Assembly: GCF_018398335.1 (NCBI RefSeq)
Contig: NZ_JAHBRX010000001.1
Coordinates: forward strand, 1 to 64,000
Source: Chelatococcus sp. HY11
GTDB taxonomy: Bacteria; Pseudomonadota; Alphaproteobacteria; Rhizobiales; Beijerinckiaceae
Length of the DNA stretch: 64,000 bases
Direction of reading: 5' to 3'
The notes under the pieces are model-generated. The model had not been told where the DNA came from. It searched no databases and saw only the letters and a list, made by a program, of their open reading frames with translations. The stretch's first letter is position 1. Every line of letters starts with the position of its first letter. The translations under genes and the position numbers were made by a program. This document shows, one piece after another, positions 27,362 to 37,541 of this stretch.

Positions 27362-28306
27362 TCAGTCGAACAGGCTGGAGACACTCGATTCCGTGGCGGT
27401 GCGGCCGATGGCCTCGCCGAGCAGCGGGGCGATGGTGATGGTGCGAATGTTGCGCGCCACCTTCACAGCCTCCGTCGGCAGGATGGAATCGGTGATGACC
27501 ATTTCCTTCAGTTGCGAAGAGGCGATACGTGCCACCGCGCCACCGGAGAGAACCCCGTGCGTGCAGTAGGCATAAACGTCGCGGGCGCCATGAGCGAGCA
27601 ACGCTTCGGCGGCGTTGCAGAGCGTGCCGCCGGAATCGACGATGTCATCCACCAGGATGCAGGTGCGCCCCTCGACATTACCGATGATGTTCATGACTTC
27701 GGATTCGCCCGGCCGTTCGCGGCGCTTGTCGACGATGGCGAGCGGGGCATCAATGCGCTTGGCCAGCGCGCGGGCGCGCACGACGCCGCCGACGTCCGGC
27801 GAGATGACCATGAGATTGCCGAGTTCGAGCCGTTCCTTGATGTCGCGCACCATGACCGGCGCGGCAAAGAGGTTGTCGGTCGGAATGTCGAAGAAGCCCT
27901 GGATCTGGCCAGCGTGCAGGTCGACAGTCAGGATGCGGTCTGCGCCGGCATGGGTGATCATGTTGGCGACGAGCTTGGCCGAAATCGGCGTGCGGCCAGC
28001 CGCGCGGCGATCCTGCCGGGCGTAGCCGAAATAGGGCAGCACCGCCGTTATGCGGCGTGCGGAGGAGCGACGCAACGCATCGATGATGATGAGCAGTTCC
28101 ATGAGATGGTCGTTCGCGGGGAACGACGTCGGCTGCACGACGAAAACATCCTCGCCGCGTACATTCTCCAGAATCTCGACGAAGATCTCCATGTCCGCGA
28201 AGCGCTTGACTTGGCAAGCGCCAAGCGGGAGCTCCAGGTAGGAGGAGATGGCCTCCGCCAATGGGCGATTGGCATTGCCCGCGACAAGTTTGATCGAGGC
28301 TTTCAT
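27362..28306 (-). CDS. prs: ribose-phosphate pyrophosphokinase
   Basis: 314 aa enzyme making PRPP from ribose 5-phosphate and ATP, supplying nucleotide and histidine synthesis; apt in this window consumes PRPP. Motifs: [41 protein letters not shown] and the PRPP loop [14 protein letters not shown]. The length is standard. It is a single gene, 216 bases downstream of the lipoprotein gene on the same strand. Confidence 0.97.
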   Translation of the reverse strand: MKASIKLVAGNANRPLAEAISSYLELPLGACQVKRFADMEIFVEILENVRGEDVFVVQPTSFPANDHLMELLIIIDALRRSSARRITAVLPYFGYARQDRRAAGRTPISAKLVANMITHAGADRILTVDLHAGQIQGFFDIPTDNLFAAPVMVRDIKERLELGNLMVISPDVGGVVRARALAKRIDAPLAIVDKRRERPGESEVMNIIGNVEGRTCILVDDIVDSGGTLCNAAEALLAHGARDVYAYCTHGVLSGGAVARIASSQLKEMVITDSILPTEAVKVARNIRTITIAPLLGEAIGRTATESSVSSLFD

Positions 28307-28521
28307 GCGGCCGAACTTCCGTATGTGAGGATGGCGCGATGCGGAATGGCTGTCATGCCGAATGTCACGCTGCCGACATAATCCATTCTCGCGGGCTCAT
28401 AACAGCCGAAGCTCTGGCGAACAATACCGGGCGCCCGTCAAAATTGACCAAAATGCCGCTCTTGATGCCGGAGGCGGGACAATTCTGCCACGGCTGGCGC
28501 GTCCCCCTGTGCGGACATGCC

Positions 28522-29208
28522 TTATTCGGAGAAGCCGAGCGCCGCCGTTCCCGCCACGCCCTGTCCCGCTGCGGCGGCTTGCCCCACGTCCTGCGCGGCT
28601 GAAGTCTGAATACCGTCGCCCGCTGACGCGACCACGGTGCCGGCGCTGCCGGGTGTTGGAGCCGGAGACGTTTCCACCGCCGGGGTTCGGGAGACGAACG
28701 TCTGGCCGCCCGAACGGGCATCCGTCGCGAGGAAACCCGCCACTTCGCTCATGCTGGTCGAGGCGACCTTGTCGATGACGGTCTGGTCGACGGATTTCCA
28801 TGCATCATTCGTTCTTGCACCGCTCGCGTTGCCCGCCGATCCGGGAACCGCGAAGCTCGTTCCCTCGATCCGCTTGGCGCGGCGCTTGTCGCCGTCGAAG
28901 ACGTCCCAGACGAAAGCAAGTTCCGTCGAGCCGTCCTGGCGATCATAGGCGGTGAGATAGCCCTTGAGCCGGTAACGCGCGTCTGTGCCGGAAACGAGCT
29001 CGACCTTGCGGGCGGCAGCGGCCGAGGCAAGCGCGGTCGACAGCTCGGATTTGACGGGATCGGGCGCCCCCTCGATGCTTTCGAGGGCGACTGGCATGCC
29101 AGGCGGGGCGTTCATCGCGGTGGGGCTGGTCTGACAGGCGCCGAGCGCGAGTGTCACGGCCGTGATGCCACAGGGAATCAGCAGCGAGGTCAATGCCTTT
29201 TGGGTCAT
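28522..29208 (-). CDS. hypothetical lipoprotein
   Basis: 228 aa. A signal peptide ends in the lipobox LGAC (Cys25), so it should be an anchored lipoprotein. The body (about 45-165) is an alpha/beta domain with VELVSGTDARYRLKGYLTAYD and STELAFVWDVFDGDKRRAKRIEG, similar to uncharacterised rhizobial lipoproteins. The last 60 residues are low-complexity Ala/Gly/Ser/Thr. The start is ATG 29208 rather than 29235, because only the former has a purine-rich site. A CtrA-type box lies 34 bases upstream. Confidence 0.8.
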   Translation of the reverse strand: MTQKALTSLLIPCGITAVTLALGACQTSPTAMNAPPGMPVALESIEGAPDPVKSELSTALASAAAARKVELVSGTDARYRLKGYLTAYDRQDGSTELAFVWDVFDGDKRRAKRIEGTSFAVPGSAGNASGARTNDAWKSVDQTVIDKVASTSMSEVAGFLATDARSGGQTFVSRTPAVETSPAPTPGSAGTVVASAGDGIQTSAAQDVGQAAAAGQGVAGTAALGFSE

Positions 29209-29241
29209 ACGTTTCCGCCGCTCCGTTCCGCTCATTGTCGC

Positions 29242-29257
29242 TTAACAGACTCTTAAC
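29242..29257. promoter_or_regulatory. candidate CtrA site
   Basis: TTAACAGACTCTTAAC fits the full CtrA consensus TTAA-N7-TTAAC and also reads TTAA-N7-TTAA on the other strand. It lies 34 bases upstream of the lipoprotein ATG and about 210 bases upstream of the divergent MscS gene. Confidence 0.6.
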
Positions 29258-29465
29258 GTTTACGCCGCCCTCACGGCAACGTCCAGCGCAGTCGACAAGG
29301 TTGGTTACCATCCGGCGCATGAAGATGCGGGGAGGCGATAGAAACGCTTGCGTGCAAACAACTTACGCGCAACTTAGAGCAACGGTCCGCGCCTGCTGGC
29401 TTCTTTCTCGAGCGGAAGCTCGGCGGGACGTGGCACGGAACAGCTTGCGTCACGAGGGATGGGCG

Positions 29466-31550
29466 ATGAGTCGGGGGTTCAACATCAGGCCGTGGCGGCA
29501 CGCCATGTCGGTGCTGGCGGTTTTTGTGGCGGGCATGGTCATCGCTCTATCCGTCGCGGGCGCCGCGACCCCCGCGGGTGAAGCGCCGGCCGATGCAGCG
29601 ACGGGCAACCTGCTTCGCAACGAGCTGGACAGCGGCTTCACGCGGGCATGGGCGAAGGTTGATGTCATCAGCGGCCATCTGGCGACCGTGCTGGCGGCTC
29701 TGCCGCAGGCGCCGCGCGGCTTGGCGGAAGGCACGGCCGCGCTCTTCGCAACGGCTACGACTCCACTGCTCACTCTCGGCAAGGCGCTCGCTGTCGTTGT
29801 CGTCGTCATCGTTCTGCCTGCCCTCATCAGCGGCCTCGTCATGCGCCGGATGCGGCACATCGACTTTGCAGGGCCGAGTGCCGGCGCAATCTTGCGCCAC
29901 GGCCTTCTCGACATAGTTGCCCTGGGGCTCACTGTTGCCGTGGTGGGCGTTTTCGGACGCCACCTGCTGCAGGGGCCAGAATTGTTCGACACCTTTGCCA
30001 TCGGGCTCGGCCTCGCCGCCGTGCAGTGGCGCATCTGGATGTTGCCGTTCCTCATCCTTCTGCGGCCGGCCGACCCGGCGCAAAGGCTCGCCGCGGCGGA
30101 CGATCATCGCGCCCGGACGGCGTATCGCAGTGCGGGGTTCTGCTTCGCGGCCGGTTTCGTCGCCGCGAAATATCTGCCTCTCATGGTGGACGTGGGCATG
30201 CCCATCGTCGCAGCGCAGGCTGCCGGCATGGTGGTCGGCGTCTTGATCATGATTGGCGCCCTGGCGGCGCTGCAACGTTTTTTCGCTCAAACGAGGGGAT
30301 GGCGCAAGACGTTCGGCAATGTGACGAAGGCCATGGTCGTTATTGGCTGGGCGCTGTGGGCCATCGGCCTCAGCATGCTGAAGTTCCAAGCCTACAACAT
30401 CGTGTTCTGGGCGATGGAAGTGGCCATATTCACGTTCATCGTCGAGCGCCTTCTTTCACGCGCCATCGAGCAGCGTGCCGCGAATGGCGAACCGGGACAC
30501 GACAAAAATCATTTCTCTCTGCTGCACGTGATGCGGCGCACGGTGGTGCCTGTCGCGGCCGCCGTCGTGCTCGTCATGCTGGCGCGTTCGTGGCTGGTGG
30601 ACGTGCTCGGCGTCTTCAGCTGGGAAGAGTGGCTGCGCTTCGACCATGCCTTGATCATGGTGGTCAGCGTGCTCATCGTCGGCCACATCGCCTACGAACT
30701 GCTGGGCTATTGGTCCTCGACGAAGCTGTCCGCCCCCTCTGTGGCTGTGCCCGCGGATGGCGGCCATGAGGATCTTCTCCCGGGGGCCGGCCAGCCCACC
30801 TCACGGCTGTCGAGCATCATGCCGGTCGTGCGGGGCTTCTTCGGCGTCCTGGTGATCGCGACGGCCTTGCTGCTTGGCCTGTCGCATCTCGGCGTCAATA
30901 TCTCGCCGCTGCTGGCGGGCGCCGGTATCTTTGGCCTCGCCTTTTCCTTCGGCTCGCAGACCCTCGTGAAGGATATCGTATCCGGTGTCTTCTTCGTGGC
31001 GGACGACGCGTTCCGGGTCGGGGAATATATCCAGGCCGGCAGCCACAAGGGCACGGTTGAGAAGCTTTCGCTGCGCTCCGTCAGGGTGCGCCATCAGAAC
31101 GGCCAGTTCCATACGATTCCCTACGGACAGCTTGGCGCGGTGACGAATTTCAGCCGCGACTACGCGACGATCAAGTTCAACCTGCGCCTCGCGCGTGACT
31201 CCGACATGGAAAAGGCGCGCAAGCTTGCCAAGAAGGTCGGGGCGGAACTGGCGGAGATGCCGGAGTATGCCGACCAGTTCATCGCGCCGTTCAAGATGCA
31301 GGGTGTCACGGATATCGAGCCCAACGCGCTCCTGTGCCGTTTCAAATTCACCGTCAAGCCCGGCAAGCAGACCATGATCCAGCGCGAGGCGATCAAGCGC
31401 ATCCACAGAGCGTTCCACGACAACGGTATCGAGTTCGCCTCCAATGCGGTCGTCGTGCAGGGGCAGGGCGGCACCATGCAGGAACAGGCGCTGGAGGCCG
31501 CCGGCGCGGCATCGACCACGCTGACGCCGGCGCCCGCACCTGGCGCGTGA
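29466..31550 (+). CDS. MscS family mechanosensitive channel, large form
   Basis: 694 aa inner-membrane protein. A signal peptide (to about residue 40) and a periplasmic segment precede multiple helices (about 95-430). The C-terminal MscS core includes the pore-lining helix in GAGIFGLAFSFGSQTLVKDIVSG, then the beta domain DAFRVGEYIQAGSHKGTVEKLSLRSVRVRHQNGQ. It should open under membrane tension to release solutes. The start is ATG 29466 after GAGGGAT; the frame is open a further 91 codons but these contain no signal peptide. A Pro/Ala tail ends the protein. Confidence 0.92.
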   Translation: MSRGFNIRPWRHAMSVLAVFVAGMVIALSVAGAATPAGEAPADAATGNLLRNELDSGFTRAWAKVDVISGHLATVLAALPQAPRGLAEGTAALFATATTPLLTLGKALAVVVVVIVLPALISGLVMRRMRHIDFAGPSAGAILRHGLLDIVALGLTVAVVGVFGRHLLQGPELFDTFAIGLGLAAVQWRIWMLPFLILLRPADPAQRLAAADDHRARTAYRSAGFCFAAGFVAAKYLPLMVDVGMPIVAAQAAGMVVGVLIMIGALAALQRFFAQTRGWRKTFGNVTKAMVVIGWALWAIGLSMLKFQAYNIVFWAMEVAIFTFIVERLLSRAIEQRAANGEPGHDKNHFSLLHVMRRTVVPVAAAVVLVMLARSWLVDVLGVFSWEEWLRFDHALIMVVSVLIVGHIAYELLGYWSSTKLSAPSVAVPADGGHEDLLPGAGQPTSRLSSIMPVVRGFFGVLVIATALLLGLSHLGVNISPLLAGAGIFGLAFSFGSQTLVKDIVSGVFFVADDAFRVGEYIQAGSHKGTVEKLSLRSVRVRHQNGQFHTIPYGQLGAVTNFSRDYATIKFNLRLARDSDMEKARKLAKKVGAELAEMPEYADQFIAPFKMQGVTDIEPNALLCRFKFTVKPGKQTMIQREAIKRIHRAFHDNGIEFASNAVVVQGQGGTMQEQALEAAGAASTTLTPAPAPGA

Positions 31551-31556
31551 ACATGG

Positions 31557-32120
31557 ATGCGGAATGATGCCCATCCGCTCCACCGCATGATCATTCTCGG
31601 CAGCGCCGGGAGCGGCAAGTCGACGCTCGCCCGGGAGATCGGCGAGCGTCTCGGCCTGCCGGTGATCCATCTCGACGCGCTGTTCTGGGAACCGGGCTGG
31701 AAGCAGCCAGACGATAAGGCGTTTCGGACGCGGGTCGCGGCTGCCATCGCGGGCGACGCCTGGGTATCCGAGGGCAACTATTCCCGCCAGACCTTTGATC
31801 TTCGCGTGCCGCGCGCCGACCAGGTGATCTGGCTGGAAACGCCCCGGCTCCTCTGCCTGTGGCGCGTTCTGGTGCGCGCTCTGCGGGGCGGGCGCCGGCC
31901 GGACCTGCCCGTGGGTTGCGAGGAAAGGGTGGATTGGAGCTACGTCGCGTTGCTGCGCTACGTGTGGAACTTCGACAGGGACACTCGTCCCCGTATCGAG
32001 GCCAACCTGAAAGCAACGGGGCCGTCAGTTCCCATCATGCGCCTTCATGGCAGGGCGGAGATCGCGGCCTATCTCGCGACGTTGCCTGTGACGGGGCGCG
32101 AAGCCGAGCCAAGCCTGTGA
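31557..32120 (+). CDS. small P-loop kinase-like protein (FlaR/adenylate kinase-like)
   Basis: 187 aa. P-loop GSAGSGKST near the N-terminus, then LGLPVIHLDALFWEPGWKQ and the basic lid region RALRGGRRPDLPVGCEERVDW. These are features of the group annotated as DNA topology modulation or adenylate-kinase-like proteins; the real substrate is unknown. The start is uncertain: ATG 31557 or ATG 31587 (MIILGSAGSG), neither with a strong ribosome-binding site. It begins 6 bases after the mscS stop. Confidence 0.82.
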   Translation: MRNDAHPLHRMIILGSAGSGKSTLAREIGERLGLPVIHLDALFWEPGWKQPDDKAFRTRVAAAIAGDAWVSEGNYSRQTFDLRVPRADQVIWLETPRLLCLWRVLVRALRGGRRPDLPVGCEERVDWSYVALLRYVWNFDRDTRPRIEANLKATGPSVPIMRLHGRAEIAAYLATLPVTGREAEPSL

Positions 32121-32219
32121 CGCGAAAGCGTCACCCGCAATCAGCGCGCAGGAAATGCATTGAGATGTGGTGTTGATCGCCGCAGTCCCCTTGACCTCGG
32201 GCGCCGCCGGGGTCACGTC

Positions 32220-34418
32220 ATGCGCATGGTGACGGGACGCGACAACGAGCCGAACGGGGAAGACGAGGCACAGGTCGTGCTGGGCGCGCTGACAACGGGT
32301 GAGGGCGTTGGCGGCGACGACACCAGTGACGTTACGTCGAACATCGATCTCGACTTCGCCGAGAAGGCGCCTGCCTCGCTGCGCGCCGGTGCGATGGTCA
32401 TTCGCGATTTCTGGCAGACGGCTCCCAACAGCCCCGGCGTCTATCGCATGATCGATGCGGACGGCGACGTGCTTTATGTCGGCAAGGCCCGGCATATCAA
32501 GAAGCGTATCGCCTCCTACATCAAGGGCATCGGGCATGGCGGCAACCGCACCGCGCGCATGATCGCCGAGACGGCGGCGATGGAATTCGTCGTCACCCAG
32601 ACCGAAACCGAGGCCTTGCTGCTAGAGGCTAATCTCATCAAGCAGCTGCGCCCGCGCTACAATGTTCTGCTGCGGGACGACAAGTCCTTTCCCTATATCC
32701 TCCTGACGGGCGACCACCCCGCGCCGCAGCTCGTCAAGCATCGTGGCGCACGCAACCGCAAGGGGGACTACTACGGCCCTTTCGCCAGCGCAGGCGCCGT
32801 GACCCGCACCGTCAATGCGCTGCAGCGCGCCTTCCTGCTGCGTACCTGCACCGACAGCTACTACGAGAACCGAAGCCGCCCCTGCCTCTTGTTTCAGATC
32901 AAGCGCTGTTCGGCGCCATGCACCGGGGAGATCGACCTGGACGATTACGCAGGGCTCGTCGCGGAGGCGCGGGCCTTCCTCTCCGGGCGTTCGAACGTCG
33001 TGAAGAAGGCTCTCGCGGACGAAATGCAGCACGCCGCCGAGGAACTGGAATTCGAGCGGGCCGCGCGTTACCGCGATCGTCTCGCCGCGCTGTCGGCGGT
33101 GCAGGCGACGCAGGATGTGAACCCGCAGTCGGTGGAGGAGGCCGATGTATTCGCCATTGACCTCCAGGCCGGACAGTTCTGCGTGCAGGTGTTCTTTTTT
33201 CGGAATTACCAGAACTGGGGCAACCGCGCCTATTTCCCCAGGGCCGATGCCGGACTGGCGCCCGATGAGGTTCTGTCATCCTTCATCGCCCAGTTCTACG
33301 ATGACAAGCCCTGCCCACGGCTTGTGCTGATCTCCCACGATCTGCCCGAGCAGGATCTCCTGGCGGAGGCGCTTTCCACCCAGCGGGGCAGCCGCGTCGA
33401 GGTGGCCACCCCACGTCGCGGCGAGAAGCGCGATCTCGTGGAGCACGCACTCAAGAATGCCAAGGAGGCTCTGGCCCGGCGGCTGGCCGACAGCGCCTCC
33501 CAGGAAAAACTTCTGGCGGGGCTCGCCGAGGCCTTCGGCCTCGCCGCGCCGCCGCGTCGGATCGAGGTTTACGACAACTCGCATATCATGGGGACCAATG
33601 CGGTCGGCGCCATGATCGTCGCCGGTCGCCAGGGGTTCATGAAGACGCATTATCGCACCTTCAACATCCGGTCCGAGGATCTGACGCCCGGGGATGATTT
33701 CGGGATGATGCGTGAAGTCCTGAGCCGGCGATTTGCCCGTCTCCTCAAGGAGGCGCCGCGCGATGGCGGTGATCTGCCGTCGATACGCGAAACTGCGCCT
33801 CGGGACATGGCATCCACCCTCGCCGACGGGGCAGGGGAGGATGCTGCCTTTACAGCTGTCTCGCGACAGGCTGCTCCCCTCCCGCAGGGCGGCGAGGGGG
33901 CGCTGGAGGCCGTGCCCGATACGGAGCCGGAAGACGACCTGCCGGATGATGACAGCTTCCCCGCCTGGCCAGACCTCGTCCTGATCGACGGTGGACGTGG
34001 GCAGCTGGAGGCGGCCCGGGCCGCGCTTGCCGACATCGGCATCGCGGACGTGCCGCTCGTCGGCGTCGCCAAAGGCGTGGATCGCGATGCGGGGCGCGAA
34101 ACCTTCGTCACGCCCGGGCGAACGCCTTTCAAGCTCGCGCCGCGTGACCCCGCGCTCTATTTCATCCAGCGCCTGCGGGATGAAGCGCACCGCTTCGCGA
34201 TCGGCACCCATCGGGCGAAGCGCAAACGCGCTTTCACCAAGAACCCGCTGGACGAAATTACCGGCATCGGCCCATCACGCAAGCGGGCTCTGCTCCTGCA
34301 TTTCGGCACGGCCAAGGCTGTGTCGCGCGCTTCGCTGGAAGATCTACAAAGGGCGCCGGGTATCAATGCAGCGACCGCACGAACTATTTATGAGTTCTTT
34401 CATGAGAATCAGGGCTGA
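32220..34418 (+). CDS. uvrC: excinuclease ABC subunit C
   Basis: 732 aa nucleotide-excision-repair nuclease that cuts both sides of a lesion with UvrB (uvrB is at 61045). Domains: GIY-YIG nuclease ([26 protein letters not shown]), UVR motif ([24 protein letters not shown]), RNase H-like second nuclease ([36 protein letters not shown]) and C-terminal HhH2 ([17 protein letters not shown]). About 65 extra residues separate the two halves of the second nuclease domain and include palindrome-derived sequence. The start is unclear: ATG 32220, or TTG 32160, which has AGGA. Confidence 0.95.
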   Translation: MRMVTGRDNEPNGEDEAQVVLGALTTGEGVGGDDTSDVTSNIDLDFAEKAPASLRAGAMVIRDFWQTAPNSPGVYRMIDADGDVLYVGKARHIKKRIASYIKGIGHGGNRTARMIAETAAMEFVVTQTETEALLLEANLIKQLRPRYNVLLRDDKSFPYILLTGDHPAPQLVKHRGARNRKGDYYGPFASAGAVTRTVNALQRAFLLRTCTDSYYENRSRPCLLFQIKRCSAPCTGEIDLDDYAGLVAEARAFLSGRSNVVKKALADEMQHAAEELEFERAARYRDRLAALSAVQATQDVNPQSVEEADVFAIDLQAGQFCVQVFFFRNYQNWGNRAYFPRADAGLAPDEVLSSFIAQFYDDKPCPRLVLISHDLPEQDLLAEALSTQRGSRVEVATPRRGEKRDLVEHALKNAKEALARRLADSASQEKLLAGLAEAFGLAAPPRRIEVYDNSHIMGTNAVGAMIVAGRQGFMKTHYRTFNIRSEDLTPGDDFGMMREVLSRRFARLLKEAPRDGGDLPSIRETAPRDMASTLADGAGEDAAFTAVSRQAAPLPQGGEGALEAVPDTEPEDDLPDDDSFPAWPDLVLIDGGRGQLEAARAALADIGIADVPLVGVAKGVDRDAGRETFVTPGRTPFKLAPRDPALYFIQRLRDEAHRFAIGTHRAKRKRAFTKNPLDEITGIGPSRKRALLLHFGTAKAVSRASLEDLQRAPGINAATARTIYEFFHENQG
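33818..33899. repeat. palindromic element inside uvrC
   Basis: CCCTCGCCGACGGGGCAGGGGAG (33818-33840, first 9 and last 6 bases pairing) and its imperfect reverse complement at 33875-33899 flank a 34-base centre. Read in frame it gives a PLPQGGEGA-type peptide. It resembles the intergenic GGGGAG palindromes of this window and keeps the reading frame open. Confidence 0.6.
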
Positions 34419-34423
34419 ATAGA

Positions 34424-35086
34424 ATGGTCGATGGAATCTCACCCAAACCATTGACCGCAGCGGATGCTCATGGTTCTTCCGGGAGCAGTGATTTGCCCGG
34501 CCTTTCAATGCGACGCGCACGTACATTCAGCCTGCCCAACATCCTGACCTACGGCCGGATACTCGCTGTTCCGGCTCTGGTGATCTGTCTCTTCTGGCCG
34601 CACGACGTGGTCCTGCGCTGGGGGGCGTTCTTCATCTTCGTCGCGGCGGCTATCACCGATTACTTCGACGGCTATCTGGCGCGTGCCTGGTCCCAGCAAT
34701 CGGCCATCGGGCGGATGCTCGACCCCATCGCCGATAAGCTGCTGGTCGCGGCGAGCCTGTTGATGCTTGTGGCGGACGGTACGATCCGCAGCTGGTCTCT
34801 ATGGGCTGCGATCATCATTCTCTGCCGCGAGATCCTCGTGTCAGGCCTCAGGGAGTTCCTGGCGGAACTCCAGGTCAGCGTACCGGTGACCAAGGTCGCC
34901 AAATGGAAGACCACCCTGCAGCTTCTCGCTGTCGGTTTTCTCGTGGCGGGGCCGGCCGGCGATCGCGTGATGGCCGGCACGACACAGATTGGCCTTGTGC
35001 TGCTCTGGGTCGCCGCGCTGCTGACGCTCTACACGGGCTTCGATTATTTCCGCGCCGGGTTGCGGCATCTGATCGACCAGGAGTAG
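34424..35086 (+). CDS. pgsA: CDP-diacylglycerol-glycerol-3-phosphate 3-phosphatidyltransferase
   Basis: 220 aa inner-membrane enzyme of phosphatidylglycerol synthesis. The CDP-alcohol phosphatidyltransferase motif is complete: DYFDGYLARAWSQQSAIGRMLDPIADK, with its D-G-x2-A-R-x8-G-x3-D-x3-D spacing, near residues 69-93. About six helices follow the usual plan. The first 30 residues are a Ser-rich extension. It starts 5 bases after the uvrC stop, so the two are cotranscribed. Confidence 0.95.
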   Translation: MVDGISPKPLTAADAHGSSGSSDLPGLSMRRARTFSLPNILTYGRILAVPALVICLFWPHDVVLRWGAFFIFVAAAITDYFDGYLARAWSQQSAIGRMLDPIADKLLVAASLLMLVADGTIRSWSLWAAIIILCREILVSGLREFLAELQVSVPVTKVAKWKTTLQLLAVGFLVAGPAGDRVMAGTTQIGLVLLWVAALLTLYTGFDYFRAGLRHLIDQE

Positions 35087-35182
35087 GGCCCGACCAACAG
35101 CGGGGGCTTGTTCCAGCCCGCTACAAGCCCCACTACATAACCCATAGTCATTGGCCGATGCGGCCTTGTCAGGACATGACCG

Positions 35183-35443
35183 ATGGCCGAGGTGAAGCTG
35201 ATTTATTTCGCATGGCTGCGCGAGCGTATCGGGCACGGCGAGGAGACGGCCGTTCTGGCGCCCGAGATCAAGACGATCGCGGATCTGCTGTCATGGCTGC
35301 GCGCGCGGGGCGAGGGCTACGCGCTTGCCTTCGCGCAGCCGGACATCGTGCGCGCCGCCATCGACCGCCGCCACTGTCGCCACGACGCACCGCTGGCCGG
35401 TGCTCGCGAGATCGCTTTCTTTCCTCCCATGACAGGCGGCTGA
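35183..35443 (+). CDS. moaD: molybdopterin synthase small subunit
   Basis: 86 aa ubiquitin-like sulphur carrier of molybdenum cofactor synthesis. It opens with KLIYFAWLRERIG and ends PPMTGG; the terminal Gly-Gly is thiocarboxylated in the active protein. The start is ATG 35183, 8 bases after AGGA. The moaE gene begins 2 bases after its stop. Confidence 0.96.
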   Translation: MAEVKLIYFAWLRERIGHGEETAVLAPEIKTIADLLSWLRARGEGYALAFAQPDIVRAAIDRRHCRHDAPLAGAREIAFFPPMTGG

Positions 35444-35445
35444 TC

Positions 35446-35919
35446 ATGACTGCAGCCAGGCCTTCCGTCATTGTGCAGGTCCAGCGGGAGCCATTCGATC
35501 CCGCCGCCATCGCCGTCCGGCTGACGGCTGGGCGGACGGATATCGGCGCGGTTGTCACGTTCACCGGCCTCTGCCGTGATGAGAACGGCGCGCTGGCCGT
35601 TTTGGAGCTGGAGCACTATCCCGGCATGGCCGAGGAAGAGCTCGGCCGGCTTGCGGCGGAAGCTGCCGGTCGCTGGCCGCTCATCGGCCTCGCTGTCGTG
35701 CATCGCTTTGGCCCGATCCGCCCTGGCGAAATGATTGTGGCGGTCGTAACCGCTTCCGTTCACCGTCAGGCCGCCTTCGAGGCGGCGTCCTTCCTGATGG
35801 ATTATCTCAAGACGTCCGCCCCTTTCTGGAAGAAAGAGCACCGCATCGATGGTGTCGAGACCTGGGTTGGGGCGCGCACCAGCGACGATCAGGCTGCTGA
35901 CCGCTGGCGGCAGGAATGA
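35446..35919 (+). CDS. moaE: molybdopterin synthase large subunit
   Basis: 157 aa catalytic subunit that adds two sulphurs to precursor Z using MoaD thiocarboxylate. Family blocks: GAVVTFTGLCRDENG, LELEHYPGMAEEEL, HRFGPIRPGEMIVAVVTASVHR and the active-site lysine region APFWKKEH. The start is ATG 35446, fixed by moaD ending at 35443; a much longer upstream open frame is only the shadow of pgsA and moaD. Confidence 0.96.
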   Translation: MTAARPSVIVQVQREPFDPAAIAVRLTAGRTDIGAVVTFTGLCRDENGALAVLELEHYPGMAEEELGRLAAEAAGRWPLIGLAVVHRFGPIRPGEMIVAVVTASVHRQAAFEAASFLMDYLKTSAPFWKKEHRIDGVETWVGARTSDDQAADRWRQE

Positions 35920-36036
35920 GGCGACCTCCGAGCATGGCCGGCGCGGGTCATACCGCGGGCGCGCAAGGGCTTGCCCGGATGTTGTGCTGCATAATTAATC
36001 AAAGTGCGTTGTCGCACCCATCAGAATAACTCATAG

Positions 36037-37521
36037 ATGCACAATATGGCGGCATCTGCCAATGTCGCGTACAACGGCGGCATGAGCACGACCTTGCCGA
36101 CGAGGACCGCCATGTGGAACGCATGGCGCGCTGAAGCGCGCGCCATGGCGGCGCTTGGCTGGCCGTTGATCCTCACCAATGTTGCCCAGACGGCCATGAC
36201 CACGACCGACGTGATCATGATGGGCCGTATCGGGCCGCAAGCGCTCGCGGCGGGCGCTCTCGCCGCCAATCTCTATTTCGCGCTCCTCATCTTCTGCATC
36301 GGTCTCGTGACGGCCACGGCGCCGATGGTGGCGAGCGAGCTCGGCCGCCACCGCCATTCGGTTAGGGATGTCCGGCGCACGGTGCGGCAGGGATTTTGGT
36401 CCGCGGCCATCATATCGGTGCCCGCCTGGGCGATACTCTGGTACGGCGAGGCGATCCTGCTCACTTTCGGGCAGGAGAAGGAACTTGCCGCCGCGGCGGG
36501 CGGCTATCTCAGGACGTTGCAGTGGAGCATCCTGCCGTTCCTGCTTTATCTCGTCCTGCGTTCCTTCGTTGCAGCGCTGGAGCGGCCCTTATGGCCGCTT
36601 GCCATCGGCCTCTTTGCGATCCTCTTCAATGCCCTGGCCAATTGGTGCCTGATGTTCGGCAAGCTCGGCTTCCCCGCGCTTGGTCTGCCGGGATCGGGCA
36701 TCGCCACGTCCCTTTCGAGCGCCTTGCTCTTCGCCGGTCTCGCGGTCGTCATCGCGACCGATCGCCGGTTCCGGCGCTATCGGCTCTTCGGACACTGGTG
36801 GCGAGCCGACTGGCCGCGGCTCGTCGCCTTCTGGAGGCTCGGCCTGCCTATCGCCGCGACGATCACGCTGGAAGTGACCATCTTCAACGCGGCCGCCTTC
36901 CTGATGGGCCTGCTCAGTTCATCGGAACTGGCCGCTCACGCCATCGCCATGCAGATCGCCTCGCTCGCCTTCATGGTACCGCTTGGCGTTGGGCAGGCGG
37001 CGACCGTGCGCGTCGGGCGCGGTTTTGGTGCCCGCGACCCGGAGGCGATCCGGCGCGCTGGCTGGATGGCCTTTGTCATCTGCATGAGTTTCATGGCGGT
37101 GACGGCGTCGATCATGATCCTGCTGCCGCAACTACTGATCAGCGCCTTTCTCGACACGGCGGACCCGGCCAATGCCCAGGTCATTGGTTTCGCCGTGCTG
37201 TTCCTCGCCTTCGCGGCATTGTTCCAGGCGGCGGACGGCGGGCAGGCCGTGCTGATCGGCATGCTGCGCGGCCTGCATGACACGCGTGTGCCGATGCTGA
37301 TCGCCGCGACCGGCTACTGGATCATCGGCCTGCCGCTCGGGGCGGTCCTCGCCTTCCCGTTGGGCTGGCGCGGCGCGGGCATCTGGACCGGCCTCGCGAC
37401 GGGGCTCGGGATCGTCGCGCTCCTCCTGATGTGGCGCTGGCTCCGCCGCGACCGCATCGGCCTCGTTCCCCGAGGCGGCAAGCCGCAAGCGCCCTTGGAG
37501 CTCGCCTCCGCGCATCCGTGA
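36037..37521 (+). CDS. MATE family efflux transporter (NorM-like)
   Basis: 494 aa with 12 predicted helices in two related halves. It probably exports cationic compounds in exchange for Na+ or H+; the substrate is unknown. The N-terminal half has [25 protein letters not shown] and the C-terminal half [51 protein letters not shown], both typical of NorM-type proteins. ATG 36082 (MSTTLPTRT) is an alternative start. It is a single gene with an AT-rich promoter region upstream (35980-36030). Confidence 0.9.
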   Translation: MHNMAASANVAYNGGMSTTLPTRTAMWNAWRAEARAMAALGWPLILTNVAQTAMTTTDVIMMGRIGPQALAAGALAANLYFALLIFCIGLVTATAPMVASELGRHRHSVRDVRRTVRQGFWSAAIISVPAWAILWYGEAILLTFGQEKELAAAAGGYLRTLQWSILPFLLYLVLRSFVAALERPLWPLAIGLFAILFNALANWCLMFGKLGFPALGLPGSGIATSLSSALLFAGLAVVIATDRRFRRYRLFGHWWRADWPRLVAFWRLGLPIAATITLEVTIFNAAAFLMGLLSSSELAAHAIAMQIASLAFMVPLGVGQAATVRVGRGFGARDPEAIRRAGWMAFVICMSFMAVTASIMILLPQLLISAFLDTADPANAQVIGFAVLFLAFAALFQAADGGQAVLIGMLRGLHDTRVPMLIAATGYWIIGLPLGAVLAFPLGWRGAGIWTGLATGLGIVALLLMWRWLRRDRIGLVPRGGKPQAPLELASAHP

Positions 37522-37541
37522 GGCGCGCGCCCCCACCAAAT

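Noticed and set aside
34801-35919. Long N-terminal extension of the moaE frame back into pgsA
   Set aside because: It overlaps pgsA and moaD entirely; MoaE homology begins at ATG 35446.
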